Positions 52,345 through 61,725 of a stretch of DNA of 64,000 nt are shown piece after piece. The DNA lies in the NCBI GenBank assembly GCA_026014735.1, contig JAOZHT010000004.1, forward strand, positions 157,321 to 221,320. The letters run 5' to 3'. Position 1 is the first letter of the stretch. Every line of letters begins with the position of its first letter. A program made the position numbers and the translations under genes. This DNA is from Candidatus Bathyarchaeota archaeon (GTDB lineage Archaea > Thermoproteota > Bathyarchaeia > Bathyarchaeales > Bathycorpusculaceae). Under the pieces are notes generated by a model. It did not search any database. It was not told where the DNA came from and saw only the letters and a program-made list of their open reading frames with translations.

Positions 52345-52831
52345 TAACAGTCCTCCTGTGGTTTCTGATTGCCAGAGGATATTAGGGTTTGTGACTGCAG
52401 AAAGCAGCCACGAAGCGCAGCTAAACCGCAGTTTATTTGGAGAGCTGAGGTTTGAAAATTTGGTTGAAGTTGTTTTTTTATAGTTGTTGTTGTGGCAATC
52501 CGCCTTTACACAACAACAACCTACGGTTTGCCTAAAACAAAGCATTTTGCCAACGGGCTTGGGGGAGCATTGCAGGTTGGTTGTGGAGCAAACCACAAGC
52601 AGAACAGAAATTTGATATTGAAACGTATCCTAGGGCTGAAAAATCGGTGGCATCGAGGTGCATCCGACTTTTCCATAAACTCTTACGCAGAAACGATTGA
52701 CGGGATTGGTTGTCTCTAAAAGCCAAGTTGGGGTAAGTGAGGGTGAAAGTCCCTCGCTCTTAATTCGAATTGGCGCTCGGCAGCTTATAAGATGTATTCC
52801 GAATTTGGTAATATATCCATCTTCAGCATTC
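52345..52831. other. Intergenic region with repeat copy B and a hairpin
   Basis: Apart from the structured repeat at 52481-52607, GTGAGGG and CCCTCGC (52737-52743 and 52751-52757) form a 7-bp stem with loop TGAAAGT. No gene seen. Confidence 0.5.
52481..52607 (+). repeat. ~125-nt structured repeat, copy B
   Basis: Begins TAGTTGTTGTTGTGG. Its 5' stem GTTGTTGTTGTG (52483-52494) pairs with CACAACAACAAC (52509-52520): 12 bp, longer than copy A by a GTT on one arm balanced by AAC on the other. The 3' part GGTTGGTTGTGGAGCAAACC, then ACAAGCAGAACA, is nearly identical to copy C and holds a TTGTGG/CCACAA hairpin. Confidence 0.75.
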
Positions 52832-53272
52832 TCAGCGCGGCGTAGGCCACGACTGCCCCTCTGCCTGCAGGCTGCTGGGCAATGACAGATGCATCTGCAT
52901 CCACAGCCACTTGCCGTTGCGGTTCTCCATAACACCCGTTAACCGCCCAGCGAAATCGATAACGCCGCCCTCCGCTGCTTTGCCATGGAAGGAGATGTCG
53001 GCGCAAAGCCACGCCACGAAGCCGGCGGCGGAAACCGCGAAGTTCTTGATACCGATTGACTCCACGGTGCCCTGTGCCCAGTCCCGTTTAAGACTCTTCT
53101 TTAAGTCGGCTAATCCGGTTCCTTTCTCGTCTGCGCCGGAGCCGAGGATAAAGATGTCGGGGTCTGGCGCCCAGAATGTAAGGAGCGTTTTTAGGTCTTG
53201 TTTTTTGTATGCGTCAAACATGCCTTTGAAGGCTAATGTGACTTCAGCTTGGGTTTTCGGGTCTGCTTTCAT
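52832..53272 (-). CDS. SnoaL/NTF2-like protein
   Basis: 146 residues, ATG at 53272. EVTLAFKGMFDAYKKQDLKT, LLTFWAPDPDIFILGSGADE and FAGRLTGVMENRNGKWLWMQ match the NTF2-like superfamily of the SnoaL-3 or ketosteroid isomerase-like type. Most are small-molecule binding or isomerase-like proteins of unknown function. The frame extends upstream to 53377, but the chosen Met gives the normal family start. Confidence 0.85.
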   Translation of the reverse strand: MKADPKTQAEVTLAFKGMFDAYKKQDLKTLLTFWAPDPDIFILGSGADEKGTGLADLKKSLKRDWAQGTVESIGIKNFAVSAAGFVAWLCADISFHGKAAEGGVIDFAGRLTGVMENRNGKWLWMQMHLSLPSSLQAEGQSWPTPR

Positions 53273-53541
53273 GGCAATTACCAAGCAAGCGTTAAGCAAC
53301 AATAAACATTTAAATTTTATCAATAAAACGACGTGCTGTGAAGATTTTTGTGCCATCACTAATCTTTTTGGGCACAATCACCAGTGACGAACTAACATGC
53401 CAAAGCATAACTTGTGAAGAGAGGGAAAGCGGCATAGAAGAGTCCTGATTTCGACTTTTTTATTTTTGATTTGATTTCTGAATATTATAAAAGGAAATCT
53501 AATTTAGAAAGTTTTAAACCTTTCAGTAACTATCATAGTTT

Positions 53542-53979
53542 ATGACTCAAAACGGGAAAGCTTTACTCGACAGTATTTGTTATACAAATCTGGGGATTAT
53601 GGTTATCTTTGCCGGATTATTGATAATTTCATGGTCAAGTAAACAGTACATCAATTTCCCCCTTGCACTGGTTGTGATAGCAGCCATATCCAGTCCAGTA
53701 ATTATTTATGGGCTAAAGCGCTTCACCCGCAATCGCATACATCTAAAAACCGACAATAAAACTACTAGAAAACTAGCCTATGCCGCATTGGCTCTTAATA
53801 TTTCAGGCTTTATCTTTTGGGGGGCAGCAATATTTCTCGGTTTTACATCCACATTATATAATTATATCATAATAGTGGTATTGGTTGGCTGCGGGCTTGA
53901 GCTTTTAGCGATGAAATATTACCGCGATTTATCCCAAGCGCCAACCAAAATTAGCGACCAACTTGGCGGGATTTTCTGA
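53542..53979 (+). CDS. Small four-helix membrane protein
   Basis: 145 residues, about four membrane helices (LGIMVIFAGLLIISW, FPLALVVIAAISSPVIIYGL, LAYAALALNISGFIFWGAAI, YIIIVVLVGCGLELLAM). No known family. A TATA-like ATTATAAAAGG lies at about 53483-53493, which fits a leader of about 30 nt. Confidence 0.7.
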   Translation: MTQNGKALLDSICYTNLGIMVIFAGLLIISWSSKQYINFPLALVVIAAISSPVIIYGLKRFTRNRIHLKTDNKTTRKLAYAALALNISGFIFWGAAIFLGFTSTLYNYIIIVVLVGCGLELLAMKYYRDLSQAPTKISDQLGGIF

Positions 53980-54046
53980 AAACCTTACCTTCTCACGTGT
54001 CTTAATAAGTCTCGATTCTAAATTTTCCTTTCAAGGGCTTTTCCTG

Positions 54047-54319
54047 TTAAATAGCAAGAAGACGCCGGATTTCTTCTTCGCCTAGGCCTCTGACAAGTAG
54101 CTTCTTTTCCTTAGAAGTGGCACCCGAAACAAGCTCTATCTGTGCATGCAGCAGCTTTGTTAACTCCTTAATTATTTCCTTGTTGACTTTGCCGCGTTCC
54201 GGCTCCTCGGTAGCGTAAACCACGACTTCGCCGCCGTCGACTTCGATTTTGAATTTGGGGCTGTTGGGCTTCACATAAATGGAGAGCAGGACGCCGTCTT
54301 TGGTTTCCTTGATGCTCAC
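54047..54319 (-). CDS. DUF167/YggU family protein
   Basis: 90 residues starting at GTG 54319, whose GTGA overlaps the stop of the topoisomerase gene. LLSIYVKPNSPKFKIEVDGG, VVVYATEEPERGKVNKEI and IELVSGATSKEKKLLVRG fit YggU/DUF167 (PF02594). Function unknown; coupled to topoisomerase IB here. Confidence 0.88.
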   Translation of the reverse strand: MSIKETKDGVLLSIYVKPNSPKFKIEVDGGEVVVYATEEPERGKVNKEIIKELTKLLHAQIELVSGATSKEKKLLVRGLGEEEIRRLLAI

Positions 54320-55983
54320 GGCGTTATGCACTCGCAGGGCTCTTCGGTTTTGCCCTTCTGCTGCTGCAGCGCCCAGCTGAATTTGCTTCGTAGCGTCGTA
54401 GGATAGAACTTTTCGATGTCGAACTTGACTTTGCGTGCCCACTTCACATAGGCGGTGGGGTCAATGTAGCTTTTCAGCGATGTGCCCAAGTTGTATTCTT
54501 TTGTCAGCTTGGTTAGTTCCACGTCAAGTTTGGCTTTTTCGATGCGGGTTTGCAGCGACTCGGTTTTTTTGCCTTCCTTCTTTTTGGCTTCAAGCTGCAC
54601 CTGCATCTCTTTGAGTTTAGCTTCCTTATCAGCTACGCGCTGGTCAAAGGTGGGGGGAACCTTGCGTTTGTGGTTTGCCACCTCGGCGACTTTGAGGTTC
54701 GCCATCTTCGCAGCATAGTTCTTCTTGTAGTCGGGGTCGGCTTTGGTGACACCGCTTTTTTCCAGCTCTTCCTTTAGCGTCTTGGTGCATTTCCAGGTAC
54801 GAAAAACCTTCGCGGTGAGTTTAGGAACCTTCTCGGAGAGGAAGCGGCTGACTTTTTTGCTGTCGATGCCCTCGAAGAGGTACTGTTTAGACTTGTCTTT
54901 TTTGAAAGCCACAAGGTTCCTGATGACTTCAGGGGGAGCCTGGATGGTTTTTACCCAGCGGACACTGTCTTTGCCCAGGAAATCAAAGGTAACCTCGTTG
55001 CCGTTGATGGTGATGTGTTCGTCTCGAAGCGTGATTGCGCCTACAGTGTCGGCTTCATCAGGATCCTTTTCGTCGCCGACCCTCATGTTCACGGCAAAAA
55101 TAAGCCACGCCACCGTCGCCACCTTGCGGCGTTCAACGTCTTTGTCCGAGAGGTTTTTGGTAATGTGCTTTTCGACTTGTCCGATTTGTTTGCCCAGGTT
55201 CTCTGCTTTCTGGAATTTCTCTTTCTCACGGTTCTGCTTTAGAAACGCGGTGTCGCTGAACCAGACGTACTTGATTTTGCCTGTTAGTTTATCTTTCCAG
55301 CTAGCAACGTACATTTTGTTTTTTTCCCAAACAGCACCAGCCCATCCTACGTCTTTTGCTTCTTTATCAGTCATCGTTGATATGTTCAGGGTTATGTCGC
55401 TTTTGGTTGGCCCTTCCTTCCATTTTCCGCGTTGTGGGTGGTCACCTCGACCAGCGAATAGACAACTAGGCTCTGCTGTCCAGTTGGCAATTTCAAGCTT
55501 TTGCCCATCTACCTCGGCGTACCCATAGGTTTCTTTCAATTCCAACCGTTTGACTTTGCGGTCTTCAGCTTGTTTCTTCTTTTCTTCTTTGGTGAAAGCT
55601 AATTTCGCTTGTTTGTCTTCTTCAATTCGTTTGCAGACATCGCTGAAGTCGATTTCAAGCATACGCTGTAAATTATTTTGAGCCGAGAACGCATTACCTA
55701 TGCTTTTGAGGTAATTTTGTGTAAATTCATCTAAAAATGAGGCTTGGGGGTTATCTTCTTTGAGTTTAGTCAGGAATGCAGTCATGAAATTTTTCTTGAA
55801 AACGTTATCAGACGAGGGATTGGAGAGGGTTCTGCGACACCACGCAAACGCCAAGGGCTCACTCTTTTCTTTAAGCGAGACACTATTTTCCATTATCTTC
55901 ACTGAAAAAGTGGCCTTGTAGTCGTATGGAGGCACGTATATGCCGTTGTGTTTTAGACTCTTCATAACATGTTTCATAACCAT
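54316..55983 (-). CDS. Eukaryotic-type DNA topoisomerase IB
   Basis: About 555 residues from ATG 55983 (frame open to 56028). The N-terminal core includes GDHPQRGKWKEGPTKSDITL and WKDKLTGKIKYVWFSD. The catalytic part has RVGDEKDPDEADTVGAITLR, FLGKDSVRW and VAEVANHKRKVPPTFDQRV. A charged linker follows (about residues 430-480). The C-terminal active-site Tyr is in LGTSLKSYIDP, followed by ARKVKFDIEKFYPTTLRSKF. It relaxes supercoils through a 3'-phosphotyrosine. In archaea this enzyme marks Thaumarchaeota and related lineages including Bathyarchaeia, which supports the placement of this genome. Confidence 0.94.
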   Translation of the reverse strand: MVMKHVMKSLKHNGIYVPPYDYKATFSVKIMENSVSLKEKSEPLAFAWCRRTLSNPSSDNVFKKNFMTAFLTKLKEDNPQASFLDEFTQNYLKSIGNAFSAQNNLQRMLEIDFSDVCKRIEEDKQAKLAFTKEEKKKQAEDRKVKRLELKETYGYAEVDGQKLEIANWTAEPSCLFAGRGDHPQRGKWKEGPTKSDITLNISTMTDKEAKDVGWAGAVWEKNKMYVASWKDKLTGKIKYVWFSDTAFLKQNREKEKFQKAENLGKQIGQVEKHITKNLSDKDVERRKVATVAWLIFAVNMRVGDEKDPDEADTVGAITLRDEHITINGNEVTFDFLGKDSVRWVKTIQAPPEVIRNLVAFKKDKSKQYLFEGIDSKKVSRFLSEKVPKLTAKVFRTWKCTKTLKEELEKSGVTKADPDYKKNYAAKMANLKVAEVANHKRKVPPTFDQRVADKEAKLKEMQVQLEAKKKEGKKTESLQTRIEKAKLDVELTKLTKEYNLGTSLKSYIDPTAYVKWARKVKFDIEKFYPTTLRSKFSWALQQQKGKTEEPCECITP

Positions 55984-56071
55984 ACCCCGTTCTGCCCGTA
56001 ATACGGCAAAGTTTCCGTTTCTTGCCAACTAGACTTTGAACCTTAAAAACTTTAAGCACGACACACCGGTT

Positions 56072-56482
56072 TTATCGGGAAAAAAGCGTTTTCTGCCGTC
56101 TTGCCGCTCGGTCATTTTGCAGTTTTCTGTAGACTGCCTCGACGTTTTTGCGTTCCACATAGCCCTTGTGGGGTCGAAAGCCGCCGCCGAAGCCGCCGGG
56201 GATATGCATGAGTTCATGGATAAGCGTTTTCTCTTTATCTTCCGGGGACATCCTGTCGAAGATTTCGCTGATTACCTCTATGGTGTAGGATGGCGGCAAA
56301 TTCAGCACGCCCTGCCAGACTTTGCCGAGGCCATGGATGCGGGCGATGGTGCGGCGGGCTTTGCTGCCTCTGCTGCGGACGCAGAACACGAACTGGGGCA
56401 CCACATGGTAGAACTCGCATTCCTGCGCTAGCTGGTCAACTTGTTTTTTGATTTCGGGGGCTTCAAAATATTTAATCGGCAA
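56072..56482 (-). CDS. Putative zinc metallopeptidase
   Basis: 136 residues, TTG start at 56482. TLIHELMHIPGGFGGGFRPH carries an HExxH-like HELMH with a third His (RPHKG) downstream, as in a short archaeal metallopeptidase family. The first half (QLAQECEFYHVVPQFVFCVR) looks like a DNA/RNA-binding-like strand pair (RSRGSKARRTIARIHGL). Upstream of topoisomerase IB on the same strand. Target unknown. Confidence 0.82.
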   Translation of the reverse strand: MPIKYFEAPEIKKQVDQLAQECEFYHVVPQFVFCVRSRGSKARRTIARIHGLGKVWQGVLNLPPSYTIEVISEIFDRMSPEDKEKTLIHELMHIPGGFGGGFRPHKGYVERKNVEAVYRKLQNDRAARRQKTLFSR

Positions 56483-56537
56483 ATCGGTCCCTCTCTCTGC
56501 GGTATGCTATGGCTGTTTGGGTTAAAAAGCTGCGTGC

Positions 56538-57599
56538 CTACCCTATGATTTTGTTGGCGAAGGGAATCTTCTCCAGCGGATAAACAATAAGCACAGACAC
56601 CGTGAAAGTCAACGCCGCCATCATAGGCACATCCAGCAGCGGATTACCCGTATAAAACGGCACAGCCCCAAGCAGCCCAAGCTGCAGAGTCTCCAGAACC
56701 ATCATGTGGATAAGGTAAAGCGGCAGCGTATTTTGCCCCACCCATGCCACGAAGCGGTTGATGGCTCCGTAGCGGCTTTCGAAGCGTGCTTTGGGGGCGA
56801 GGGCAAGAAGCGCAAAGAGGGCAGCGGAGGCAATTATCATGTTGAAGCTGAGGTAGCCGTGGAAGAAGCCCGTGTAGGATTCGCCCAGCGATGCGGTGAG
56901 GAGCCAGTCGCCGATGATGGCGGCCAGCAGCCCCAACACGAAGAGGACGCCGAGTCTGCGGGGAGCTGTTTTGGTGTTTATGAGGTAGATGCCTAAGAGG
57001 AAGTAGCCTACCCAGCCCTCCAGCACCACCATCACGGGGTTATAGTTGAAGTCAGTGAAGGTGTGCACGATGGGAACAAAGACTGTTCCGGCAAACCATA
57101 TCGCCAGAAGGTAAGCCATCATTCTGCGGCTAAGGTTCTTAACGAGGACACGCAGGATAGGCGTGATGAGGTAGAGTCCTATGATCAGGTAGAGGAACCA
57201 GAGGTGATAGTAGGCGCCGCCCACCACGCCCTCGGAGACGCTGCCGAAGGTGAGGGGTTTGCCGTGGATAAAGAAGTTCCAGCCAAAATACATCACGCTC
57301 CAGAAGAGCAGCGGGATGCCGATGCGGTCAAAGCGCCTCCTAAAGAAGACCCGGGGGGGCTCATCGGCTTTTTGGGGATCTAAAAGCAAGGCGCCGCTAA
57401 GCATCACAAAAAGGGGCACACCGAGGTAGCCGATTGCCGCCCAGACATCTGCTGTGAACCAGTTGAAGACATCTGTGCCGGTTGCTACTCCGGGGATGCG
57501 GTAGGGAAACCCCGAGCAATGCACCAAAATAACAAGCACTATGGCTAAGAAACGGATAAAATCGGCTGGATAGGGGGCGTCAGTTCTTCTGGGTTGCAA
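56538..57599 (-). CDS. Acyltransferase 3 family membrane protein
   Basis: 353 residues, ten membrane helices. The start RRTDAPYPADFIRFLAIVLV, the catalytic-type His in VLVILVHCSG and RFDRIGIPLLFWSVMYF are typical of acyltransferase 3 (OatA/NodX-like). It probably O-acylates surface sugars or lipids. ATG at 57599. Confidence 0.88.
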   Translation of the reverse strand: MQPRRTDAPYPADFIRFLAIVLVILVHCSGFPYRIPGVATGTDVFNWFTADVWAAIGYLGVPLFVMLSGALLLDPQKADEPPRVFFRRRFDRIGIPLLFWSVMYFGWNFFIHGKPLTFGSVSEGVVGGAYYHLWFLYLIIGLYLITPILRVLVKNLSRRMMAYLLAIWFAGTVFVPIVHTFTDFNYNPVMVVLEGWVGYFLLGIYLINTKTAPRRLGVLFVLGLLAAIIGDWLLTASLGESYTGFFHGYLSFNMIIASAALFALLALAPKARFESRYGAINRFVAWVGQNTLPLYLIHMMVLETLQLGLLGAVPFYTGNPLLDVPMMAALTFTVSVLIVYPLEKIPFANKIIG

Positions 57600-57666
57600 G
57601 CGTATCCACGATTTACCCTTCCCATTCTATATCAAAGACAATATAAAACCTATCAAAAACCGCCCG

Positions 57667-60267
57667 CTAGAGTTTGCCGCGGAGCAGCTTAGCTATCTCC
57701 ATCCAAAACGTCGAAGTAAACGCCGCCGCAAAAACCAGCAGCCAACCCGTCGGCTCAAGCGCGGTTATCTGCAGCGCGGTTTGGATAGGCGGCAGCGTGG
57801 TGGCCACTGCCAGGACGGCGACGGCAAGCAGCGCCCAAAGCAGCATAACCCGATTCGAGCGCAGTCCCTGCCGGATTAGCGGCTGGGTTTCGGAGCGGAA
57901 ATTCAACGCGAGAAATATGTGTCCCAGCATCCAGGTGGCAAAGGCGATGCTCCGCGCGTAGGTCACGTCGAGGGTGGTGTAGTAGCTGAAGAGGTATGTG
58001 GCGGTTACCGCCGCAAAGAGGCTAAGCGCGCCCAGCGTCAGCGTGCGCATCATGGTGCGGTTCATGAAGGGCTCGCGGGGGCTGCCGGGGGGCTTTTGCA
58101 TGGCGCCGCGTTCCATGGGTTCCGCGACGAAGGTTGCGGACGCCGCCAGATCCATGAAGAGTTCCAGCACGATGATTTGGATGGGGGCAAAGGGCAGCGG
58201 AATCCCCAATGCGATAGGCACCAGGAAAATCGATACCAACGCCACCTTGCAGGCAAGATAGTAACGTACGCCCTTACGCAGGTTGCTATAGAGGCGGCGG
58301 CCCTCGCTGATGGCGGTCTCTATGGTGGCGAAGTTATCGTCGGTCAAGATCATGTCGGCGGCTTCTTTTGCCACGTCGGTTCCCCGTTTGCCCATGGCGA
58401 TGCCTATGTGGGCTTCCTTGAGCGATGGCGCATCGTTTATTCCATCGCCGGTGACTGCGACGACTTCGCCGCTTGCACGCAGCAGCCGCACCAGCCGCAG
58501 TTTATCCTCGGGTGTGACGCGCGCGTAGATGGAGGTGGCTTTGAGGGCGGCTTTCAGGTCAGCGTCGGTCATGGAGGCGATTTCTGCGCCGGTGAGCACT
58601 TTGCCGCCATCGATGCCTACCTGCACTGCGATGGCTTTGGCGGTTTGGGGGTGGTCGCCGGTAACCATCATGACTCGGATGCCTGCCCGCTTGCATGCTG
58701 CGATGGCGGCGCGGACCTCGGGGCGTGGGGGATCAACAAAACTCACGATGCCCACCAGCACCAAATCCTGCTCCCACATTGCCCTGTCGGCGGCTTGGGG
58801 TATGCGGTGGTAGCTGAAAGCCAGCAGCCTCTCGCCGGCCTTAGCCATCTGCGCCATCGCCGCCGCCACGTTAACCCGCAGCTCAGGGGTCAGTGGCGCC
58901 TCTGCACCCTCCAGAAGCATACGCGTTGCCCTATCCAAAACATGCTCCGGTGCGCCGCTGGACAGCACCACCAGCGAGCCCCCGTACTGGTAGAGATAAG
59001 AAGCCATCTTGCGCTCCACATCAAAACTCAGTTCGTCCCGCAGTACCCAGCCCTCCGATATAGCTGCGGGGTCTGCTCCTGCTTCTTTGAGGCGCTGCAG
59101 AATCGCGTTGGACATGGGGTTGCCCAGCGGGTCAGCTGCGGAGTGGATGGCGTCGCTGGCCAATAGACCCGTGCGTAACGCGGCGTTTTCGTTGGCGCCA
59201 AATTCGCCTGCGCCCCGGATTTTGCCGTCGAAGTAGAGGTGCTCGACGCGCATTTTGTTCTCGGTGAGGGTGCCGGTTTTGTCGGTTGCGATAACTGTGA
59301 CGTTACCCAAGGTTTCTGCTGCCCGAAGCCTCTTCACTATGGCGCCCCGCCGCGACAATGCATAGCTGCCTACGCCCAGAACCATCGTGATGATGATGGG
59401 CAGCTCCTCGGGGATAACTACGAACGCCAAGGATAAGCCATAGAGCACCGCTTCGCCTGCGCTGGGCTGCAAGCCCCGGATGTAGCTGAGGACTGGGATA
59501 AGGACGGCAAAGAACAGCGCCACCCACACCAGCGACATAGAAAGATGCTTCATGGCTAGCTGCAGCTGCGTCTTTGGCTCCTTGACGGCTTGGGTGATGC
59601 CTGAGATTCTACCCAGCTCCGTAGCGGCGCCCGTCTGGGTAACCAGCGCTTTAGCTCTGCCCCGCGTAACCACGGTACCCGCGAACACCATGTTAGCCTG
59701 GTCAGTTACAACGGTGTCGGGGGGCAAAACGGCGTTGGCGTCCTTGGAAACTGGAAGAGACTCGCCCGTCAGGGAAGACTCATCGACCTCAAATCCGAAG
59801 GCTTCCAGAACCCTTGCGTCCGCAGGCACCCTCTGCCCTACCCGGAGCAGCAAAACGTCGCCGGGCACCAAAACCGCTGCCTCTGCCTCCACGGCTTTGC
59901 CGTCGCGGAGCACAAGGGCGGTGGGTGGCGCAAGCTGCCGCAGCGCATTTATGGAGCGTTTGGCGCGCCACTCATTCCACACCTCGGCTAGCACAAGCAG
60001 GATTATGATGACTATTATGGCTGCGGCGTCTTGGAGGCCGCCTAGGATGCTGTAGAGGACGCCGACGGCGATGAGTAGCAGAATCATGGGTTCGGTGATT
60101 TCCTCTTTCAAGATGCCCAGAAAGCGGATTTGCTGCTGCTCCACCAGCACGTTGCCGCCGTATTTGCCAAGCCGCGATGCTGCCTCCTGCATGCTTAGCC
60201 CCTGCTCTGCATTGGAGCCTAACGCGGAAACCGCTTCTTGGGTTGGCTTGCTGTAGGCTTGACTCAT
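57667..60267 (-). CDS. Cation-translocating P-type ATPase
   Basis: 866 residues of the P2-like (Ca/Mn/Na) class. An N-terminal cation-ATPase segment, the actuator SLTGES, the phosphorylation site DKTGTLTENK, the nucleotide domain with KMASYL, and GDGINDAPSLKEAHIGIAMG all appear in order, followed by six C-terminal helices. In M4 the ion-site motif reads PEELP rather than the usual PEGLP, so ion choice cannot be assumed. ATG at 60267. Confidence 0.94.
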   Translation of the reverse strand: MSQAYSKPTQEAVSALGSNAEQGLSMQEAASRLGKYGGNVLVEQQQIRFLGILKEEITEPMILLLIAVGVLYSILGGLQDAAAIIVIIILLVLAEVWNEWRAKRSINALRQLAPPTALVLRDGKAVEAEAAVLVPGDVLLLRVGQRVPADARVLEAFGFEVDESSLTGESLPVSKDANAVLPPDTVVTDQANMVFAGTVVTRGRAKALVTQTGAATELGRISGITQAVKEPKTQLQLAMKHLSMSLVWVALFFAVLIPVLSYIRGLQPSAGEAVLYGLSLAFVVIPEELPIIITMVLGVGSYALSRRGAIVKRLRAAETLGNVTVIATDKTGTLTENKMRVEHLYFDGKIRGAGEFGANENAALRTGLLASDAIHSAADPLGNPMSNAILQRLKEAGADPAAISEGWVLRDELSFDVERKMASYLYQYGGSLVVLSSGAPEHVLDRATRMLLEGAEAPLTPELRVNVAAAMAQMAKAGERLLAFSYHRIPQAADRAMWEQDLVLVGIVSFVDPPRPEVRAAIAACKRAGIRVMMVTGDHPQTAKAIAVQVGIDGGKVLTGAEIASMTDADLKAALKATSIYARVTPEDKLRLVRLLRASGEVVAVTGDGINDAPSLKEAHIGIAMGKRGTDVAKEAADMILTDDNFATIETAISEGRRLYSNLRKGVRYYLACKVALVSIFLVPIALGIPLPFAPIQIIVLELFMDLAASATFVAEPMERGAMQKPPGSPREPFMNRTMMRTLTLGALSLFAAVTATYLFSYYTTLDVTYARSIAFATWMLGHIFLALNFRSETQPLIRQGLRSNRVMLLWALLAVAVLAVATTLPPIQTALQITALEPTGWLLVFAAAFTSTFWMEIAKLLRGKL

Positions 60268-60436
60268 CAGGGCACCGTAAAGTTAGCGGGCAATGGTTAA
60301 TCTGCGAGAGGGCACGCCCTAAAAAGCTTGCGTAACCAATCACGGGAAATTTCGGTGGCTGCAAACGGCGTTTTTAATTATTTTTGTCCATTTTCCATAT
60401 TACCGCGTTGGAAAGCTGCGGTCAGCCTTTCTTCTA

Positions 60437-60561
60437 TAGTTGTTGTGGGGGACCCCTCTTTACACAACAACAACCCGCGGATTGAGTAAAACAATGCATT
60501 TTGGCATCAGACGTTAAGGCAGATTGCTGGTTGGTTGTGGAGCAAACCACAAGCAGAACAA
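60437..60561 (+). repeat. ~125-nt structured repeat, copy C
   Basis: Begins TAGTTGTTGTGGGGG. Its 5' stem is GTTGTTGTG with CACAACAAC (9 bp). The 3' end GGTTGGTTGTGGAGCAAACC is shared exactly with copy B. The middle (GCATTTTGGCATC here, GCATTTTGCCAAC in copy B) is partly alike. It lies between the divergent P-type ATPase and the exported-protein gene at 60729. Confidence 0.75.
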
Positions 60562-60644
60562 AAACCCAATCACAACGAGGGGCAAAGTTAAAAAAAATCC
60601 AAGATATAGCCCGCAGCATCTGAGTTTGTACGTCTAAGGAATTC

Positions 60645-60684
60645 TTGACTTACAGAACTCGTTTAGTCAAGAAACATAGACAAA
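60645..60684 (+). promoter_or_regulatory. TTGACT...AGTCAA operator-like element, site 3
   Basis: TTGACT, 14-nt spacer, AGTCAA, then TAGACAAA. Less conserved than sites 1 and 2. It is 44 nt from the TTG of the exported-protein gene, with a TATA-like CATTTAAAC directly after it (about 60688). Confidence 0.65.
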
Positions 60685-60728
60685 AAAGCATTTAAACTGT
60701 AAGCGGCAGAGGGCTTCTACGATTAAAG

Positions 60729-61706
60729 TTGGCTGTAACAAACAAGGCTAGGTGGGTGCTGCTAATCTGCGTATTTCTGCTGATTCAAGCAGCGGCGGCA
60801 ACAGCAGGCAACTCTTCCTGTGAACCTAAAATTTACGGTGACACAACCGTTTACGCATCATACAACCAAACCCCAAACATAACCATAACCGTGGAGTCAA
60901 TAGTAAACCAAGCAAACGCCACCACATTCAACTTTACCCTGCAAGTATCCTCGCCCTTCAAAATCCAAAACGGCCCCCTGATAAACACCACAGCGTACCA
61001 TCAAAGGGGACAAGCGGGCCTTTTAGAAGCGTACTTTGACGCTGGCGTCGCCGTAGACTACGAGGACGGGATGGATAATGCACTGTGGCTTTTCGGCAAG
61101 AATAGCGCCTCTGACTTTTACGGCGCCGAATCCGCCTTGCGTAGCCACAGCTGCATAGACATCAATTTTACCCAGCGGGAAAACATCTATCATGGAACAG
61201 TAACTTTGCCGATGTGGTCCGAGGGGTCAACCCACACGTTAACCGTCTGGGTGAGAGCACAACAGAACTATCTGTCATATTTTGACCCCCTGTGGATAGC
61301 AATCTCCAAAACAGTAACCTACACAGTTGACCACACCCCACCCGACATAGCCATCCTTTGCCCAACCGCCAGCCAATACACCACCGCGAGCCTACCCTTG
61401 AATTTCTCAGTTAACGAACCCATCTCACAAGCAACCTACAGCATAGACAACAGTGAAGCCCTATGCACCGAGGGAAACCAGACCCTAACAGGTTTGACCA
61501 TCGGCGAGCACAACATTACAGTCTACGCCTGGGATAACTCGGGAAACATGGGGACCTCGCAGACAATCAGCTTCAGCATAAACCCGCCTGCCCAAGCAGC
61601 AGATGTACTCCTTGAAATTGCCGCGGTTGCCTCCGTGGCCGCCGTGGTTGCGGCTGCTGGTTTAGTGGTCCACTACAGAAAAAAGCAGCAGCCTTATGGT
61701 TCCTAA
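60729..61706 (+). CDS. Exported protein with C-terminal anchor
   Basis: 325 residues, TTG start. Signal peptide (WVLLICVFLLIQAAAATAGN), an outside part with Ig-like strands (TYTVDHTPPDIAILCPTASQ, SINCS-free repeats such as LTGLTIGEHNITVYAWDNSG), and a C-terminal helix (AAVASVAAVVAAAGLVVHY) with a short basic tail RKKQQPYGS. The last domain resembles a bacterial Ig-like domain. Shares upstream control element and layout with 44289 and 61808 proteins. Confidence 0.8.
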   Translation: MAVTNKARWVLLICVFLLIQAAAATAGNSSCEPKIYGDTTVYASYNQTPNITITVESIVNQANATTFNFTLQVSSPFKIQNGPLINTTAYHQRGQAGLLEAYFDAGVAVDYEDGMDNALWLFGKNSASDFYGAESALRSHSCIDINFTQRENIYHGTVTLPMWSEGSTHTLTVWVRAQQNYLSYFDPLWIAISKTVTYTVDHTPPDIAILCPTASQYTTASLPLNFSVNEPISQATYSIDNSEALCTEGNQTLTGLTIGEHNITVYAWDNSGNMGTSQTISFSINPPAQAADVLLEIAAVASVAAVVAAAGLVVHYRKKQQPYGS

Positions 61707-61725
61707 AAGGCGCAGTCAAGAAACT

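Noticed and set aside
52737-52757. Possible RNase P-like or riboswitch motif (GAGGGTGAAAGTCCC)
   Set aside because: It resembles the RNase P word GAGGAAAGTCC only loosely, and no other conserved RNase P regions lie around it; recorded as a plain hairpin.
57919-59166. 415-codon plus-strand frame opposite the P-type ATPase
   Set aside because: Shadow frame, very rich in Gly/His/Gln; the ATPase on the other strand has all its motifs.
60434-60619. Minus-strand frame over repeat copy C resembling one over copy B
   Set aside because: The similarity comes from the shared DNA repeat; the third copy does not keep the frame, so structure rather than protein is conserved.
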